From: Sclerodactyla briareus
Lineage: Eukaryota > Echinodermata > Holothuroidea > Dendrochirotida > Sclerodactylidae
Direction of reading: 5' to 3'
NCBI GenBank assembly: GCA_026419785.1
Contig: JAODTK010004743.1
Coordinates: 186,001 to 250,000 of the forward strand
Length of the DNA: 64,000 nt
Made by a program: the position numbers and the translations under genes. The notes beneath the pieces are model-generated. The model saw only the letters and a list, made by a program, of their open reading frames with translations. It searched no databases and was not told the origin of the DNA. This document shows positions 49,560 through 61,423 of the stretch, piece after piece; the stretch's first letter is position 1; the number at the start of each line of letters is the position of its first letter.

Positions 49560-50160
49560 ATGCAAATCACCAGGTCAAAAGGTTGAATGAGGTCAAAAGG
49601 TCAAAATGAGGTCAACGTCGCGTACGAGATGTATTCACTCAGAAGGAACGAAAATTTCCATTACGAAGTCCTTCTAAAATGTTTCGTTTTGCCGAGAAAA
49701 AATTCCGATTTCCTGGGTGACCTGAATGACCTTGAACCGGACACCAAAAACATAGGGTGATCCTCACCAACATGCATATCAACCTACCCAATTTGAACTC
49801 GCTAGATACTCACGTTCGTCAGATATCCTGCTGACAAGCTTTTGGAACTTTGCCCTCTCGTGACCATAAATGACATCTGAAAGAGGCACCCAAAACAATA
49901 GGGGTCATCCCCCCCCCCCAGCTGTGCAACACACATACCTATAGGAACTTGCTACCAGTTGCGTAATTAGGGATATCGTGCTGACAAGGGGGTGTCAAAA
50001 AAAAAAAAAAACACACAAACACACAACCACAAACACACAACACACACAACACACACACAACCCACACACACAACACACACAACACAACACACAAACATAC
50101 GCACGGTGCAGACTGCATAGATTCCTGTGGCCTTCGGCAAGGAATCAAAAAGGAAGTTGA
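49560..50160. repeat. Relative of the ~310-bp unit plus (CA)n and hairpin
   Basis: Has 'acatagggtgatcctcacc', 'cccaatttgaactcgctaga' and 'aacaataggggtcatccc', then A-run plus (CA)n (49,998-50,100) and a GATTCCT-GTGGCCTTCGGCA-AGGAATC hairpin (50,120-50,146). Same order as 17,600-17,795. Confidence 0.55.
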
Positions 50161-52220
50161 AACAGAGAAAAGTAGAATGGGAGGCTTCTTTATCGGGTAT
50201 TCATATCTCTAGTTCTCCATTTGATAAAATCGTTTACCAATCCGATCAACAGCCGCCTGCTGATTGAAAACATGTTCGACAAATAACTGATAACATCAAA
50301 GCCACCAGTATAGGCTAGCCTCGGCTAGATGAGAGTCAGAATCGCCAGCAAACTCAGTGAAAGTAAGGGAATTGAAGGCCCCGCCATAGACAGCAGGCAC
50401 GCGTCGGAGGATCCGCGCCCCAGGCTAATTGCCAGCTGGTCAGCGTAAATTACTAATCATGTGGAAGGACTCAATATCCGTGGACAAAAATTATAGGTTA
50501 CAAAAAGTGAAATCATCCAGAGTTGGACAATGCAGTTGGTAAGCGAGTTTTTCCAAGAAACTATTACCTGAAGTGTATGGATTATGAGTAGAAATACACT
50601 CAGGAAATTACCCTATTTTGCCTTGATGCAATCCAGCTATACAGGAAGAATTAATACCAGCATGAGGCATCTATTAAGGAAATGGGTTGTTGATCATGCA
50701 CATTATGTTCTCCCTACTGGAGTATGTTTTGGAACAGCCCTTCACTATCGGGGGTCGAATGCAACAGTAAGTTACAACTTGCAACTCCAACGAGGCTACC
50801 ATCTAGCATGTCTCAACAAAAATGATTGTCATAGAACAAGGGGACTATAAAGGAACTTCATATTCGCAGACAGAAGACAGAAAAGGCGGCGTGTTTAACA
50901 GTTTGTATGTCAGCCCATACTTCATATTCTTAGACATCACAAACAAGTCTTAGAAATACACAAACCTTCTCTTCTCAGTTCATTGAACTGCGTCACTCAT
51001 GGGAACGAGGCCAGGGGTGCCATATATGCGAGGGATTCCCCTCCCAAACCCCCCCCCCCCTCCCCCTCTCTATATTACAACAATTATTTCCTGCACACTC
51101 GGGTTCCAAAAAAAACCACTGATGGTGGCCCAGTTCTTCCTCCCCTTACTTCATCCCCGTTCTATCCGGGGTGTCCCGAGTACGAGGTGGGCGAATTCAC
51201 CTCACTCTTGATGCACTCGCTCTCACATGCTCCAATCGGGGCAACCTTCCCTCCTCGGAGTCAACGTCGAGACTCATCGACACCTGCCCTTCCATGGTCA
51301 TCGTCAGGCGTCCGCGTTGTCATGGGCATCCACTTCAAACATTAATCCAACAGACTGGTCCATTATTCCACCAAACTGACCAAATGTGATCGATTGGATT
51401 ATCAAAAGAATTTTTTTCCGGCCAACTGGTTCTAAAGAAACATCCCATTACTAAGCAATTGCAATTTCCGGCTGCACAGAACATGGAGCAACACTTGATG
51501 GGTAACCCAACGCCCACCTCCAGCCTTACTATACAACAACTAATTCCCTGCCAGGGCACACCCATCCCTAGAGCAACACTAGATATTGTGACCCAACGCC
51601 ACCCCCTCCTTACTACAACAAAATTCCTGGCCCACCCGATCCTAGGCTAGAAGAGGGTGACCCTGGCCAACCCCTATTCCTACTGACTCTTTTTGCATGG
51701 TAGGTCGCGCACGGCGATGACATTGGTCTGTTGTGATTGGTTGATTTAATACGGGGATATTTGGAGGGGGGGGGGGTTGTATTGTTTTATTTCTGGCATT
51801 CTTGCATTTTTCACAATCTTTTCTTCAGTCTGCGCTGTTTTTTATGGTGTTCCGTTAACATCTTATCTTTTATTTGCCTGGTTGCCGTATTGGATATGGA
51901 TGGTCGAGTAGTCGGAACTGGCCTGCATGGCAACTTTCATACAGATTGTGGACCAATTGCTTGGGTCAGCAGTAGTCTCACTCCCCCCTGGATAACCACT
52001 CGGCCTTGGTGAACTAAAGCTCTGTTTATCTTTTTTGCTCTCTCAGTCTTAGTTGTTTACTTGTTTTATTTTGCGCTGATCCGATTCTCCTGCATTTTCA
52101 GCACGTTTGTTGTGCTTTTTTTTGTATTCTTTCTTATTTTATTGCCTGTTTCGAGTGGTTTGCTAGCTACTTGTGCGGTCGAAATCAGTCTGTTACTATT
52201 GATAATACTATGTCCCGTTC
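50160..52220. other. Intergenic stretch, no gene supported
   Basis: Holds C-rich tracts (51,048) and a fragment 'gattggttgatttaatacgg' (51,736) that matches the inside of the TTCGAA array at 53,420. The 120-codon frame at 50,983 is low-complexity. Confidence 0.35.
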
Positions 52221-52224
52221 TACC

Positions 52225-53345
52225 CTTGAGGTGGTTTGTCCCTCAGGGATCTGTTATTGGGCCTATTGCTTTTAATACTTCTTCAGTGATCCAAGACAAG
52301 ACACATGGTTTGCAGCCCCGGTATACAGTCTGTCGCATATGCTGACGACACTCAGCTCTGTCTGACATTCGACCCTTCTGATCGTGCAGTCGCTGTGAAT
52401 CAAATGGAAGCATGTATCACCCACATAAGATCCTGGTGCCGTTCCAATATGTTTGTGCTGAATGACAAGGGAAGGAACAGAGTGTTTACTTCTCTTCACA
52501 CTTAAGTAGTTCTTCTTGGCGTCGTACCATCAATGTCGGCAACTCCGTCATCGAACCTGTATCTCCAGTTCGCAATTTAGGAATAGTCATGGACTCTTTT
52601 TTGTAAATGTCTAGCCATGTGCAAACCCTTTGTAAAGCTGCTCTGCACGCGAATAGAATGATAGGGAACATTCGTCAGTACCTCGATCGGAATACCACCA
52701 CCATGCTGATCCATGCGTTTGTCACATCTAGGCTGGATGCTTGTAATTCCTTGTTGTTTGGCCTCCTGAAAACCTCATTAACAAGCTGCGCGGTTGCAAA
52801 ACATTTGCCTGCTCGACTTGTTCTCTGTGTTCCTCGTTGTGTGCATTTCACTCCACTGCTCTGCAGGCTTCACGGGCTCCTAGTAAGGCAGATAATTGCT
52901 TTTAAAATCTCTACTCACTTACAAAGCTGCCAACTGTATGGCTCCTGATTTCATCCCAGAGCTTGTTCAGCTGCATGTTCTTTCTAGAGCTTTAAGGTCA
53001 ACATCTAAGCATCAGCTCACATTCATGGCACGCTCGTCCACCAAGTTCTATGGGGATCGTTCGTTTGCTTCTGATTGCTCCTCACTTATGACTGCTCTCC
53101 CAAGCTCATTCGTCTGCCCGATGTGGCTATTTCAAGTCTCGTCTTAAAACGTTCCCTTATCCAGAGTATCTGTCGACTAATCCTTTGTTCTGTCTTTGTT
53201 GTGTGTTTCTTCCCTTGTTTTGTCTTTCTGTTCCTTCCTGTGTTCTTTCTGTGGTTCCTTCTTCTGTTCCTAATTAGCCTCCTGTTTGTTTAGTAGGTCT
53301 GTAAAGCGCCTTAGAGGCTTTTTGCAATAGGCGCTCCATCAAGTC
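52225..53345 (+). mobile_element. LINE fragment, CR1/L2-like reverse transcriptase and 3' end
   Basis: In shifting frames the plus strand reads VPQGSVIGPIAFN (RT block 4), AYADDTQLCLTF (catalytic YADD), HVQTLCKAALHANRMIGNIR, HAFVTSRLDACNSLLFGLL, RLHGLLVRQIIAFKI and GDRSFASDCSSL. This order is typical of the C-terminal ORF2 of CR1/L2-superclade LINEs. The 3' end carries GTAAAGCGCCTTAGAGGC and 'ttgcaataggcgct'. The copy is 5'-truncated and crossed by several frameshifts and a stop (near 52,603), so it is dead. LINE of the host, not virus. Confidence 0.85.
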
Positions 53346-53359
53346 CCCATTATTAATAA

Positions 53360-53712
53360 TATTAGTCGAATATATACGTGGATATATTCGGTTAATACGT
53401 GCATATATTCCGCTGCTGTGGTTGGTTGATTTAATACGTGTATATATTCGAATATATACGTGGATATATTCGAATATATACGTGGATATATTCGAATATA
53501 TAGGTGCATATATTCGAATATATACGTGGATATATTCGAATATATAGGTGCATATATTCGAATATATATGTGTGTATATATGTGTGTTATATATGCCTAT
53601 GCGCTGATTGGTTGTGATTTTATACGTGAATATAAGTGAATATAATAGGGGCATTTTCGATATATACGTGTAAAAATATAGGGGAAATGTCCAGCACGGC
53701 TTCCCATAATCG
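53360..53712 (-). repeat. TTCGAA palindrome array, copy 2 (inverted)
   Basis: Reverse-complement relative of 45,866-46,245: ends 'gtccagcacggcttcccata', contains GATTGGTTGTGATTT and at least six ATATATTCGAATATAT palindromes alternating with ACGTGG or AGGTGC. It sits between two LINE 3' fragments. Confidence 0.75.
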
Positions 53713-54215
53713 ACATGGCTCCAGCCTATATCTCAGATCTCATCGATAGATACAAAACCTGGCCGGTCTCTTCGCTCGTCATCGAAGCGTCTTCTTCGGC
53801 ACCCCTCACGACTCGAGGACCATATGTTCTACGGGGATAGACGTTCCTCCGCTGCTGCTCCTGCGATTTGGAACAGTCTCCCGTCAATTTCCGCACTTTG
53901 GATAATCTTAATGTTTTTTTAAAAAGAATTTGAAGACCTATTTTTTTAAATGTCTAGAGTGATTTATTCTTCTTAAGCCTTTTTTTTTTTTTTATCATTT
54001 GAGACCTACTTTTTTGTAAATGTCTAGAGTGTTTCAATCTTTTATATGTGTTCTTTGTATATATGTTCAATCTTTTATATAGTGTTCTTTTTTAATTATC
54101 GCCATGTTATTCTGTGTTTTGTTCTTATGTTAAGTTGTTAGTCCTTGTCGCTGTTCAGCGCTTTGGAGATTTTATTGGAAAGCGCTTTATAATAGGCGAT
54201 ATTATTCTTTACAGT
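53712..54215 (+). mobile_element. LINE 3' fragment, CR1/L2-like
   Basis: Reads APAYISDLIDRYK, then in shifted frames the usual RRSxxxxxPxxWNSLPxxIRTLDNLNVFKKN-type tail (here in pieces), and ends 'gctgttcagcgctttggaga' and 'aaagcgctttataataggcg'. A different subfamily from the copy at 52,225 by its 3' end. Strongly 5'-truncated and broken by frame slips. Confidence 0.75.
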
Positions 54216-54315
54216 TCGGGGAGGTTTGGTCCCGGAGCAGTTGGGAAATGGTTCCTATATGAGCCTTAGGTGACTTCCCTGAACCCGCTCAAATTCAAAT
54301 CAAAAAATCAAATCA
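54212..54315 (+). mobile_element. SINE tail fragment
   Basis: 'gttcggggaggtttggtccc', 'cctgaacccgctcaaa' and AATCAAAAAATCAAATCA match the end of the SINE at 16,560-16,745. Confidence 0.45.
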
Positions 54316-54319
54316 CTCA

Positions 54320-55920
54320 AGGGCGCACAGGAATTACAAGGATGGGCGGAACAGAGAAATACTTGATGTTCAAGGAAATAGATGAGGGCGTCAACCATGT
54401 TTTCTTTGTGTGGAAATGTATGACATATTGTCAGTTTGTAGTGCGGTTAATTGGGTGTTACGATGAAGCTGGGTTTTGTACACAGGAGTACACAATATCA
54501 TGTGTTTAACTCCTGCGTTTTAAATGGCAGGAAATTAGAAAATCAATTGAATATGTTCCGTGTATAAATACACTTAAACATATTCAAACGATCGTAACTG
54601 GTCAAAATACATCGTCTACCAAGATAATTACCCTTATCTGTAGGCTATGTGTATACTCCTGGGTAAGATGTTACCCCCTTTATAGGGTATCGATGGGGAG
54701 GATGTAAAAATTAAGGTAGCCTGGAGGCTCCACTTCCTCCGATTTGTAAGTTTAGAAAGAAAATAAAACTCGCTATGGTGAGGAGCTGTAGTGAGTATTT
54801 AGTGTCAAAATGTCTGTTCACGTTATCTATTACGGTACCTACGGCACTCACAGCCACTTTATTCAACACTCCAGCAAGTAAGTAGCCTACATATCTTTAT
54901 GTGGATTCATATTATTCATGATGACGTATATGGAGTAAGGCCTTCTTTTTGGAGCGCGATGAGATTGCTTGTATTGTGCCGTCTACGGCAAACTTGTTGT
55001 AGTCTCACCGCCAGTCGTTTTCATTTTTGAACACATTTTGTAATCGTTTTTCCATTATCGTCACTTGAACAGAAATCTGGGATAAATTGTTTTCATAAAC
55101 TGATAACCCATCTTAAGTCGTCTTCCTCAACTTCTCATTATATTTGAAGATGGTTTTGCCGGGCAAGGGAATAAGAAATTACAAAATTTCTTAACCCCCC
55201 AAATCATTGTGGACAGGTCCACGCAAAACATCAGCTGGTAAAAGGCCCCTGTCAAGGTGTTGCCACTGTAATTTTTGCCACCTTGAGTAATGTTGTCACT
55301 TCATGAAAGCGACCTTGATAACAAGATTTTCTTTTAGTCCATCGTTTTATGTGATATTATTTTTGTGTCCGGCTACACAATCTGGAATTTTACCCAAAGA
55401 AAAACATCACGGGTGAACCTTCAGAAAATTATCTGCATGAAATCGCCGGGATAGCTTGTGAACAAACAGTGTTTGGTGGTGTACTATGGTAGTGTGCGTG
55501 GCAGCAGACGGTCCTAAGGGTTCTATAGTGTGATCTTTTCTTAGCCTAGTCTTCCAAGGCGATTCCGGTTGAGTTGACAGCGCTAGGCCTTAGTTGCCTC
55601 ACGAAATTGAAAAATTTACAATATAATCTTCTTTTGGCTTCACTAATGCCCATAACTATTCCTAATACAATGGCGATGAAGTCAGAGGGGTCTGATCGCG
55701 TGCGGGTTTTAGTTTGAGCTCATGTGGCTCATTTCATGAGGCACCACACCATGGCACCTCGTTTAGTTGCATAACAGCCTTGACGAGTATTTCAATCATA
55801 GAGTAGAAGAAGTAGAAATGCGACAGTGTGTGAAAATCTTCCAACTGATCACTTCTGTTCCTTCCTGCACCACCACTACCTGCCTATACAATACTGAATG
55901 AAATCGACACTTCACACACT
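54320..55920. other. Intergenic stretch
   Basis: Only the weak exon candidate at 54,810 is notable. No repeat family identified. Confidence 0.35.
54810..54877 (+). CDS. Weak first-exon candidate with perfect donor
   Basis: ATG at 54,810, after an in-frame TGA 16-18 bases upstream, opens 22 codons reading MSVHVIYYGTYGTHSHFIQH then Ser-Ser, ending in phase 2 at a consensus GTAAGT. The amino-acid make-up looks protein-like, but I do not recognise it and found no following exon on the plus strand. It lies just right of two LINE remnants and a SINE tail. A chance frame is quite possible. Confidence 0.2.
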
Positions 55921-55924
55921 CCTT

Positions 55925-56220
55925 GACTGGTGGCTTAGTGGTAAAGCCATCCTCTTCCCACCGTGGAAGCCCGTGTTCAATTCCTTTGCATGCTGGCGAG
56001 TTCGCTTTTCACTTTTTCTTTTCTTTTCTTTTTCTTGACCCGCCAGTATGATTTTATTACTCCCTGGGTAAATTTCGGATCAATTACAGTCTCGGGTTGT
56101 CCAGGCCCTGAGGAACACGCAGTCGGTGTACTCCACAATGACCTCACACTGGCTTCCGGATTCAGCTTTCGCGTCGTCAAACGGCTTTATAACAAGTGCC
56201 TATTCCCTGATTTATTATAA
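55925..56220 (+). mobile_element. tRNA-derived SINE, second type
   Basis: GGTGGCTTAGTGGTAAAGCC (A box) and GTGTTCAATTCC (B box) spaced as in a tRNA, followed by a body without similarity to the other SINE. The T arm does not pair well, so it is not a working tRNA. Confidence 0.55.
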
Positions 56221-56547
56221 ATGTGCTAAAGGATGGGTGAAGTTTAGCAAGGGCCCTGCGTTTAATTTCTTTTCCATATTCACGATCTCCTTGACCTCCT
56301 TTATACAAGAAACTTGGGGGTGTGACTTTAAAATGATCCCGAAAAACATAGTGATGATTCCACGGTCACTAGAGCAGGCTTGTGAAATTTTTGCGAGTCT
56401 TTCCCCCCCAAAAAAATTTTCAATGCCTCAAGCGAATATTCGTAGATGTGAACTACTGGTAGTCCCGAACAACATTTCGAGGTCACAAGATGTCAAGTTG
56501 CATGTCGTCCTTTTGATATATAAATCTCAATAACCAGTCGCCTTCCA

Positions 56548-56599
56548 TGTTTAAAAGGGGATATACCATGTTGGCGGTTACCGCCAGGGCGATGTCTAG
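56548..56599 (+). mobile_element. Helitron 3' end
   Basis: GGGGATATACCATG, hairpin GGCGGTTACCGCC, GATGTCTAG then T. No matching 5' end was found upstream within 3 kb. Confidence 0.65.
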
Positions 56600-57279
56600 T
56601 AAGATGGGAATCAGTGGGTCAGTGATTTTACTTGAAAACAGATTTATTCTCAGCTTTTCTAGCCAAACTAGAGGGTGACCATGTGTGTCGGGATATCTCC
56701 TGAACCGTGAATGCTATAATGCTGATATTTTGTAGGGAAGGGCATTGTGAAGGGTTGTCATTGCAGATTAGCAGCTATTTTTCGGCCTATGCTAAACTCT
56801 TTTCATCGTACGTTGAAACATTTGACCGAAAGATTGTTTTTCAAGGTACTCGTGATCGGAAGATGCGTTTTTTGGTTATATACCTCAGTGTTATATGACA
56901 ACCATGGAATGAACCGAAACTGACATGATTTCCAGCCAAATAGTCTAATCTATGCAATTTTTAAAATTGTGCTGTATGTTCCGGAAATTGGTGAGTGGGG
57001 TCAACTATCAGTTCCGATAAATTTAGGCTATAAGTGCAGTCGAGGTAACTGAAAGTCATTTGATGTCAACTAATTTGCATAATTCAAATATTTTTAAAGT
57101 TTATCTAATTTGCATGAGACGTGGTAAATGAGGTCGTGTCATAGTTTTTGAGGGTAAATCTGGGGTCACTGCATAAGGTAATGAGTGTGTCTTATTTGCA
57201 TAATTAGCATTACCTTCTACAATTTTTAAAGGTTTGCTGGATTTTCTCAAAGCCTACCAACCCCATGAGTATAGTGATA

Positions 57280-58100
57280 TACTTAGGTTTGTAAACACGA
57301 TTGCTGTGGAATGTAAATGCAGTGGAGGGTTCACACTTGATGAATGTATCGAGTAAGGGAGGCGATCTGGGTAATACGGCCCAAGGTCATCTGAGGTCAA
57401 CAAAGGTCAAAAAAACGAAAAAACTTGGTAAACCATTAACTAGTTAATGCAAAAGTGCAGGGTCTAAGGCTCGTTAAATATGTGGATTGTCCGATGGAAG
57501 GTCACTTCAAGTCACCCGAGGCTAAAGTCTTGTAAACACGATCAGTCGTAAACGCAAAGCTGCAGACTCCTCATACTTGGTATGTAGGTTGGCCATATCG
57601 AGTACATCCTCATTGTTTCAGAGTCTGGTTCATTAGGTCATATGAGGTCGAAGCCTTAAAACTGCTCAACACAGATAGCTTTTGTCTGCACACTCAGATC
57701 ACATGCACAAAAACAAATCTAGATTAAAACAGATAGCACACTTCATCCATTTATTCGCGGTATGAATGGATTGCAATCTGGTTTAAGAAAGGAAAAGAAT
57801 CGCGCTGCATGGAATTATTCCCGATTCTTTGTCTCAGTCGGAGAATCCATGACCTTCGTATGTAATGTGTGCGCGACCGCACGTGCGCGCGGTTGTATGG
57901 GGTGTGAACTAACACCATTATCGATTGAAGGCAAACCGTAGCAGAGTATGGGTGTGTGGGTGTGCGTGCGTGCGAGTGTGGACGCAATGCTTGTGAACAC
58001 GATAATCGATCAGGCCAGGATGTTCATCTCAGAATGCGGTACATGATCCTGCTGTTTCGCGGTCAGGTAAGAGGTCATCGCCCAAGGTTCCCAGAGGTCA
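57280..58100. repeat. Diverged ~240-bp tandem units
   Basis: Three to four units start 'ttgtaaacacgat' (57,288; 57,532; 57,988) and carry 'aggtcat..gaggtcaa' near their ends. Unit spacing varies. 57,700-57,985 is an inserted or unique segment. Confidence 0.5.
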
Positions 58101-59490
58101 AAATTTGAATCAATGTTAACCGAACCGGTAATAGTTGGTCCAAACTTTCTGATAGCCAGAAGTACAAACATCACCTCTGTTAAATTTATTTCTAGTTTTT
58201 ATATAAATATTATGAGACAAAACTGGCGGGTACTTAAGCGATAACCTAACCAGGGCTCGTGTATGGAAATTATTTGGTGTGTTCCCAATAATGGATTGGG
58301 TCCCCGAGTCGCGGAGACCATGCAAAACATGGCAATGCCAAATTAATTAGCTTTCCTCTAATTTTCTTTAGCTTTGGATTAGTTCAGTGGCAGTCAAGAA
58401 GCTAACAGTTCTTCCAGAGTAACGTCGAATACTGAAGCTCGAAGCACTATATATACTCAAAATGGATGATGTGACACTCTTGATTATAGAGTTTCTTTCC
58501 TGTTAGAGGAACATACTCAATCCAAATTTGAGGGCGCCACATAGTGCCAAACCATTTTCATCCAATTTAATGATACTAGCCATAATTAACCGCTCTCCAT
58601 GAAAAGGAATACATTAAAATAGAGGTTGGTAAGCAGCAGATTCTGCTAGGAAGTTGGGAGGCACAGTGACTTTACACGGGAGGAAGACTCTTGAAAGTGA
58701 TATAGATTGAATAATTAAGAGTCCCGGATGTAATATGGTAGTACATTTGCATGAAACTTCGTGTAAGGAATGATATAGAGCTACACCTTTCCTTAAGCAG
58801 GAATAGCACTTCTTGAAAGTCCTTGACGGAACTTTTTTTGCAATCTGGGAAGGACTGGGCGTCCCGGAGGGAGGGAGAGGAGGAGAGCAGGGGTAGACGC
58901 CCCACCCACCCTCCACAGTTGCAGGAAATTTGAATGATTAGGACTCCGAGATGTAATTTGATGTACAATGTCTAGAGTTAATTTTTTCGGAAAAAAGAAA
59001 GAAACAATAAGATACCCTCCTCCTAGAATCTCTAAATTTTCTCACGGATGAGGGGTGGGTGAATTTTCCAATGTAGGTCTTGCTAGTCTTGCGCGTCCTT
59101 GTCATCGAATATTTGTCTTATTTATAGCATGAATCCATGACATCTATCATGCAGCCAGGGACGCAATTGGAGACGCTCCCCGTATCCGCGACCTATAGAA
59201 TTCTTGCATGTGAAGATCACATATTCATTGTGAGGGTTCACATCGAATCGGAACCATATTGACAGAACTAATGTTACTAAGCTATATTCGTGCACGTCTG
59301 CTTCAGATGCTGTTAGAATTTACGATTCATTGCTAGATCAATGTTCAGGGGACCCACAATTTCTCACTATCTACTGACAGATCGAAGAGTTGGTTGGCCA
59401 GGGTGGGGGCGGGCATATAGTAAAATCTGCGGTAGCGGTCGTTTCCATGGATAAAATCCTTCCCTTTTCACTTTTCACTTCGTCTATCCT
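58100..59490. other. Intergenic stretch
   Basis: A roughly 45-bp direct repeat ('gaataattaagagtcccgg' / 'gaatgattaggactccgag' and following bases) lies at 58,709 and 58,931. No gene seen. Confidence 0.35.
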
Positions 59491-59496
59491 CTCAGG

Positions 59497-59570
59497 CAAA
59501 GTTGGTAGAGCGTCGGCCTTCACCCGGGAGATCGGGGTTCGAAAGCCCTGGCGGGAATCTGTTCATTATG
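59497..59570 (+). mobile_element. tRNA-derived SINE head
   Basis: GGCAAAGTTGGTAGAGCG and CGGGGTTCGAAAGCCC match the head at 1,606-1,690 on the other strand, with the shared GTCGGCCTTCACCCGGGAG. The acceptor stem does not pair. Confidence 0.6.
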
Positions 59571-59751
59571 GACCTCAACACAAAAAACACACACTTCTTG
59601 TATAGCAGCTTGTTGACAGACAGACAAGATAATGCACAGAACGGGGATCTTAAACGGTTCTTCACAGAAGTTCCTGCTAATGTACAAGCGTGACACACAT
59701 AAAAGAGACTGAAAGAAAGGAGGTAGAAATCAGTGTTTAAAATAAAATATA

Positions 59752-59757
59752 TTTATT
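59752..59757 (-). terminator. Possible poly(A) signal for the right-hand minus-strand gene
   Basis: AATAAA on the minus strand (TTTATT on plus) in an AT-rich stretch about 1.7 kb beyond the stop at 61,424. The sequence between has no recognised coding part and could be a long 3' UTR, though it carries a SINE-like tail near 60,815. The overlapping AATAAA on the plus strand (59,741) makes strand choice uncertain. Confidence 0.25.
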
Positions 59758-60814
59758 TACAAAACCATAGGACACCACCACACAGGACAAGGATAAATGT
59801 TAGCATAAATAATGAGCATACAAACAGCAACCTTACTGTACATAAATACACACATAATAGACGATGGGCGAAGGTTTTGCGGCGGACTTTTTTAATAACA
59901 TGACAGCAGCATATTTTTTTTTATTCGTTGAGGTGACTCAGTGATGAAGTGTTTGGGTTGACGTTAATTCAAAACATCGCTTCAATATATGAATATTCGA
60001 GTTAGGTTCTTCTCTCAATCAGGTTGAGGTCTCGGGGTGAACAGCCTGGCATGTTAACGAAGGAGCGGGCTACGGGATCCTGTGATTAAACGAACTCCAT
60101 TTTCTGTTCCGAGGAAGAACGGTTTTCCCAGTTTCCAGTCCGTAATTTGAATTTATGTAAGTACTGTAAAGAGTCTGGTTTCTTTACAATGATACAATTC
60201 CGTTTAGAATCCTACAGTATAGAACACATAATATATTACGTATCCGCAGTTCGTAGTAAAAAACCTAAGCAATAAGAAATTAGTTTATGATTTATATGAA
60301 AAGGCTAGTACAAAATGATGACGTAGATTTATTCCTTCCCTATCGTTGTTCCAACAATGTTTTGTAACAACGCAGGTTTTGAATCCCCCGTGAGCAAAAT
60401 CCTACAGGATTTTGGGGCAAAAAATGCGGGCAATAACTACAACATCGCAGAATGAATGAAAAAAAGTGTTGCCGAAACAGTTCACGATTGCCCAATCGAA
60501 AATAGACAACATGATTATACCCCATTCTTCCCCTATTCCCTATACCCTATTTTACGGGCGGTTCGCTGGTTGACTCTAATTGCAAGAAAGCGGGGCTGAT
60601 TCCACAATTCCGGTCGGTTATTACAATCACAGGTGAGGCACCACCTGTCCGTTAATTTGCAAACTTCTGATACTCCGAAGACACCTTACAATTTGGTATG
60701 AATAGGGTTTTTAGGCCTTACGAGGTCAGTTTGCGTAAAAACAACAGGTTTTCACCATTAGTCAATAAATATGTGTTCTGTTCTTTTGTCGTCTAATGTA
60801 ACAATATTGCATTA

Positions 60815-60870
60815 CCAGACCGCCATTTTACGTCCCCGTCCGAAGGACTATCAGTGAACTCCGGACCCGA
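60815..60870 (-). mobile_element. SINE body fragment
   Basis: Reverse complement reads GGACGGGGACGTAAAATGGC, the start of the SINE body seen at 16,578 and 63,113. Confidence 0.45.
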
Positions 60871-60871
60871 C

Positions 60872-60911
60872 CACTTTCTCGGAACCTGGGACTGGAGGAA
60901 CCGAGAAAGTG
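60872..60911. other. Perfect 11-bp stem hairpin
   Basis: CACTTTCTCGG (60,872-60,882) is the exact reverse complement of CCGAGAAAGTG (60,901-60,911), with two mismatches then CC/GG inside. It would fold in DNA or RNA. Confidence 0.7.
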
Positions 60912-61423
60912 CAATACAAACATGACGATCACAGTCGACAGACGAGACTTATTGCGGATATCCCGCAACAAACCACAGGAAGCCAGAAAATCCAGTTGCA
61001 TTACAGCGCAACTATGAAGGGAGACAAGACTGTGCCACTACCTTCCGTGCAAGTCACATGAACATCACGTTGATGAGTGAGGGCATGACATGGGTGCTCA
61101 CGGAGGGTACCCATCCTTCATTCTACCGGCAGTCTCCTCCGGGGAGGACGAAAATTATTTTGGCATATTATGAGAGAATGAGGTGACAAATAATATTCGA
61201 AGAATGAATATTGGCTCCGAAGTTTTAACGAAGACTCACTAGCATGTGAGAGCATGTTGACGTAGAACTTCGCATTCTAACTGCGAGGGTAATTGGTGCA
61301 GCGTGTACCCAACGCTCACAGGGGGGCGTCTATCCATCAATCACCCAGCTGAATCCCCGATGGAGAATACCCAAGGGGGGGGCCTGTATCTTCGACAGGA
61401 ACAAAGCTGGGTGGGACAGGTGT

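Noticed and set aside
56126-56533. 135-codon plus-strand frame
   Set aside because: Overlaps a SINE body and the sequence before a Helitron 3' end; no family features.
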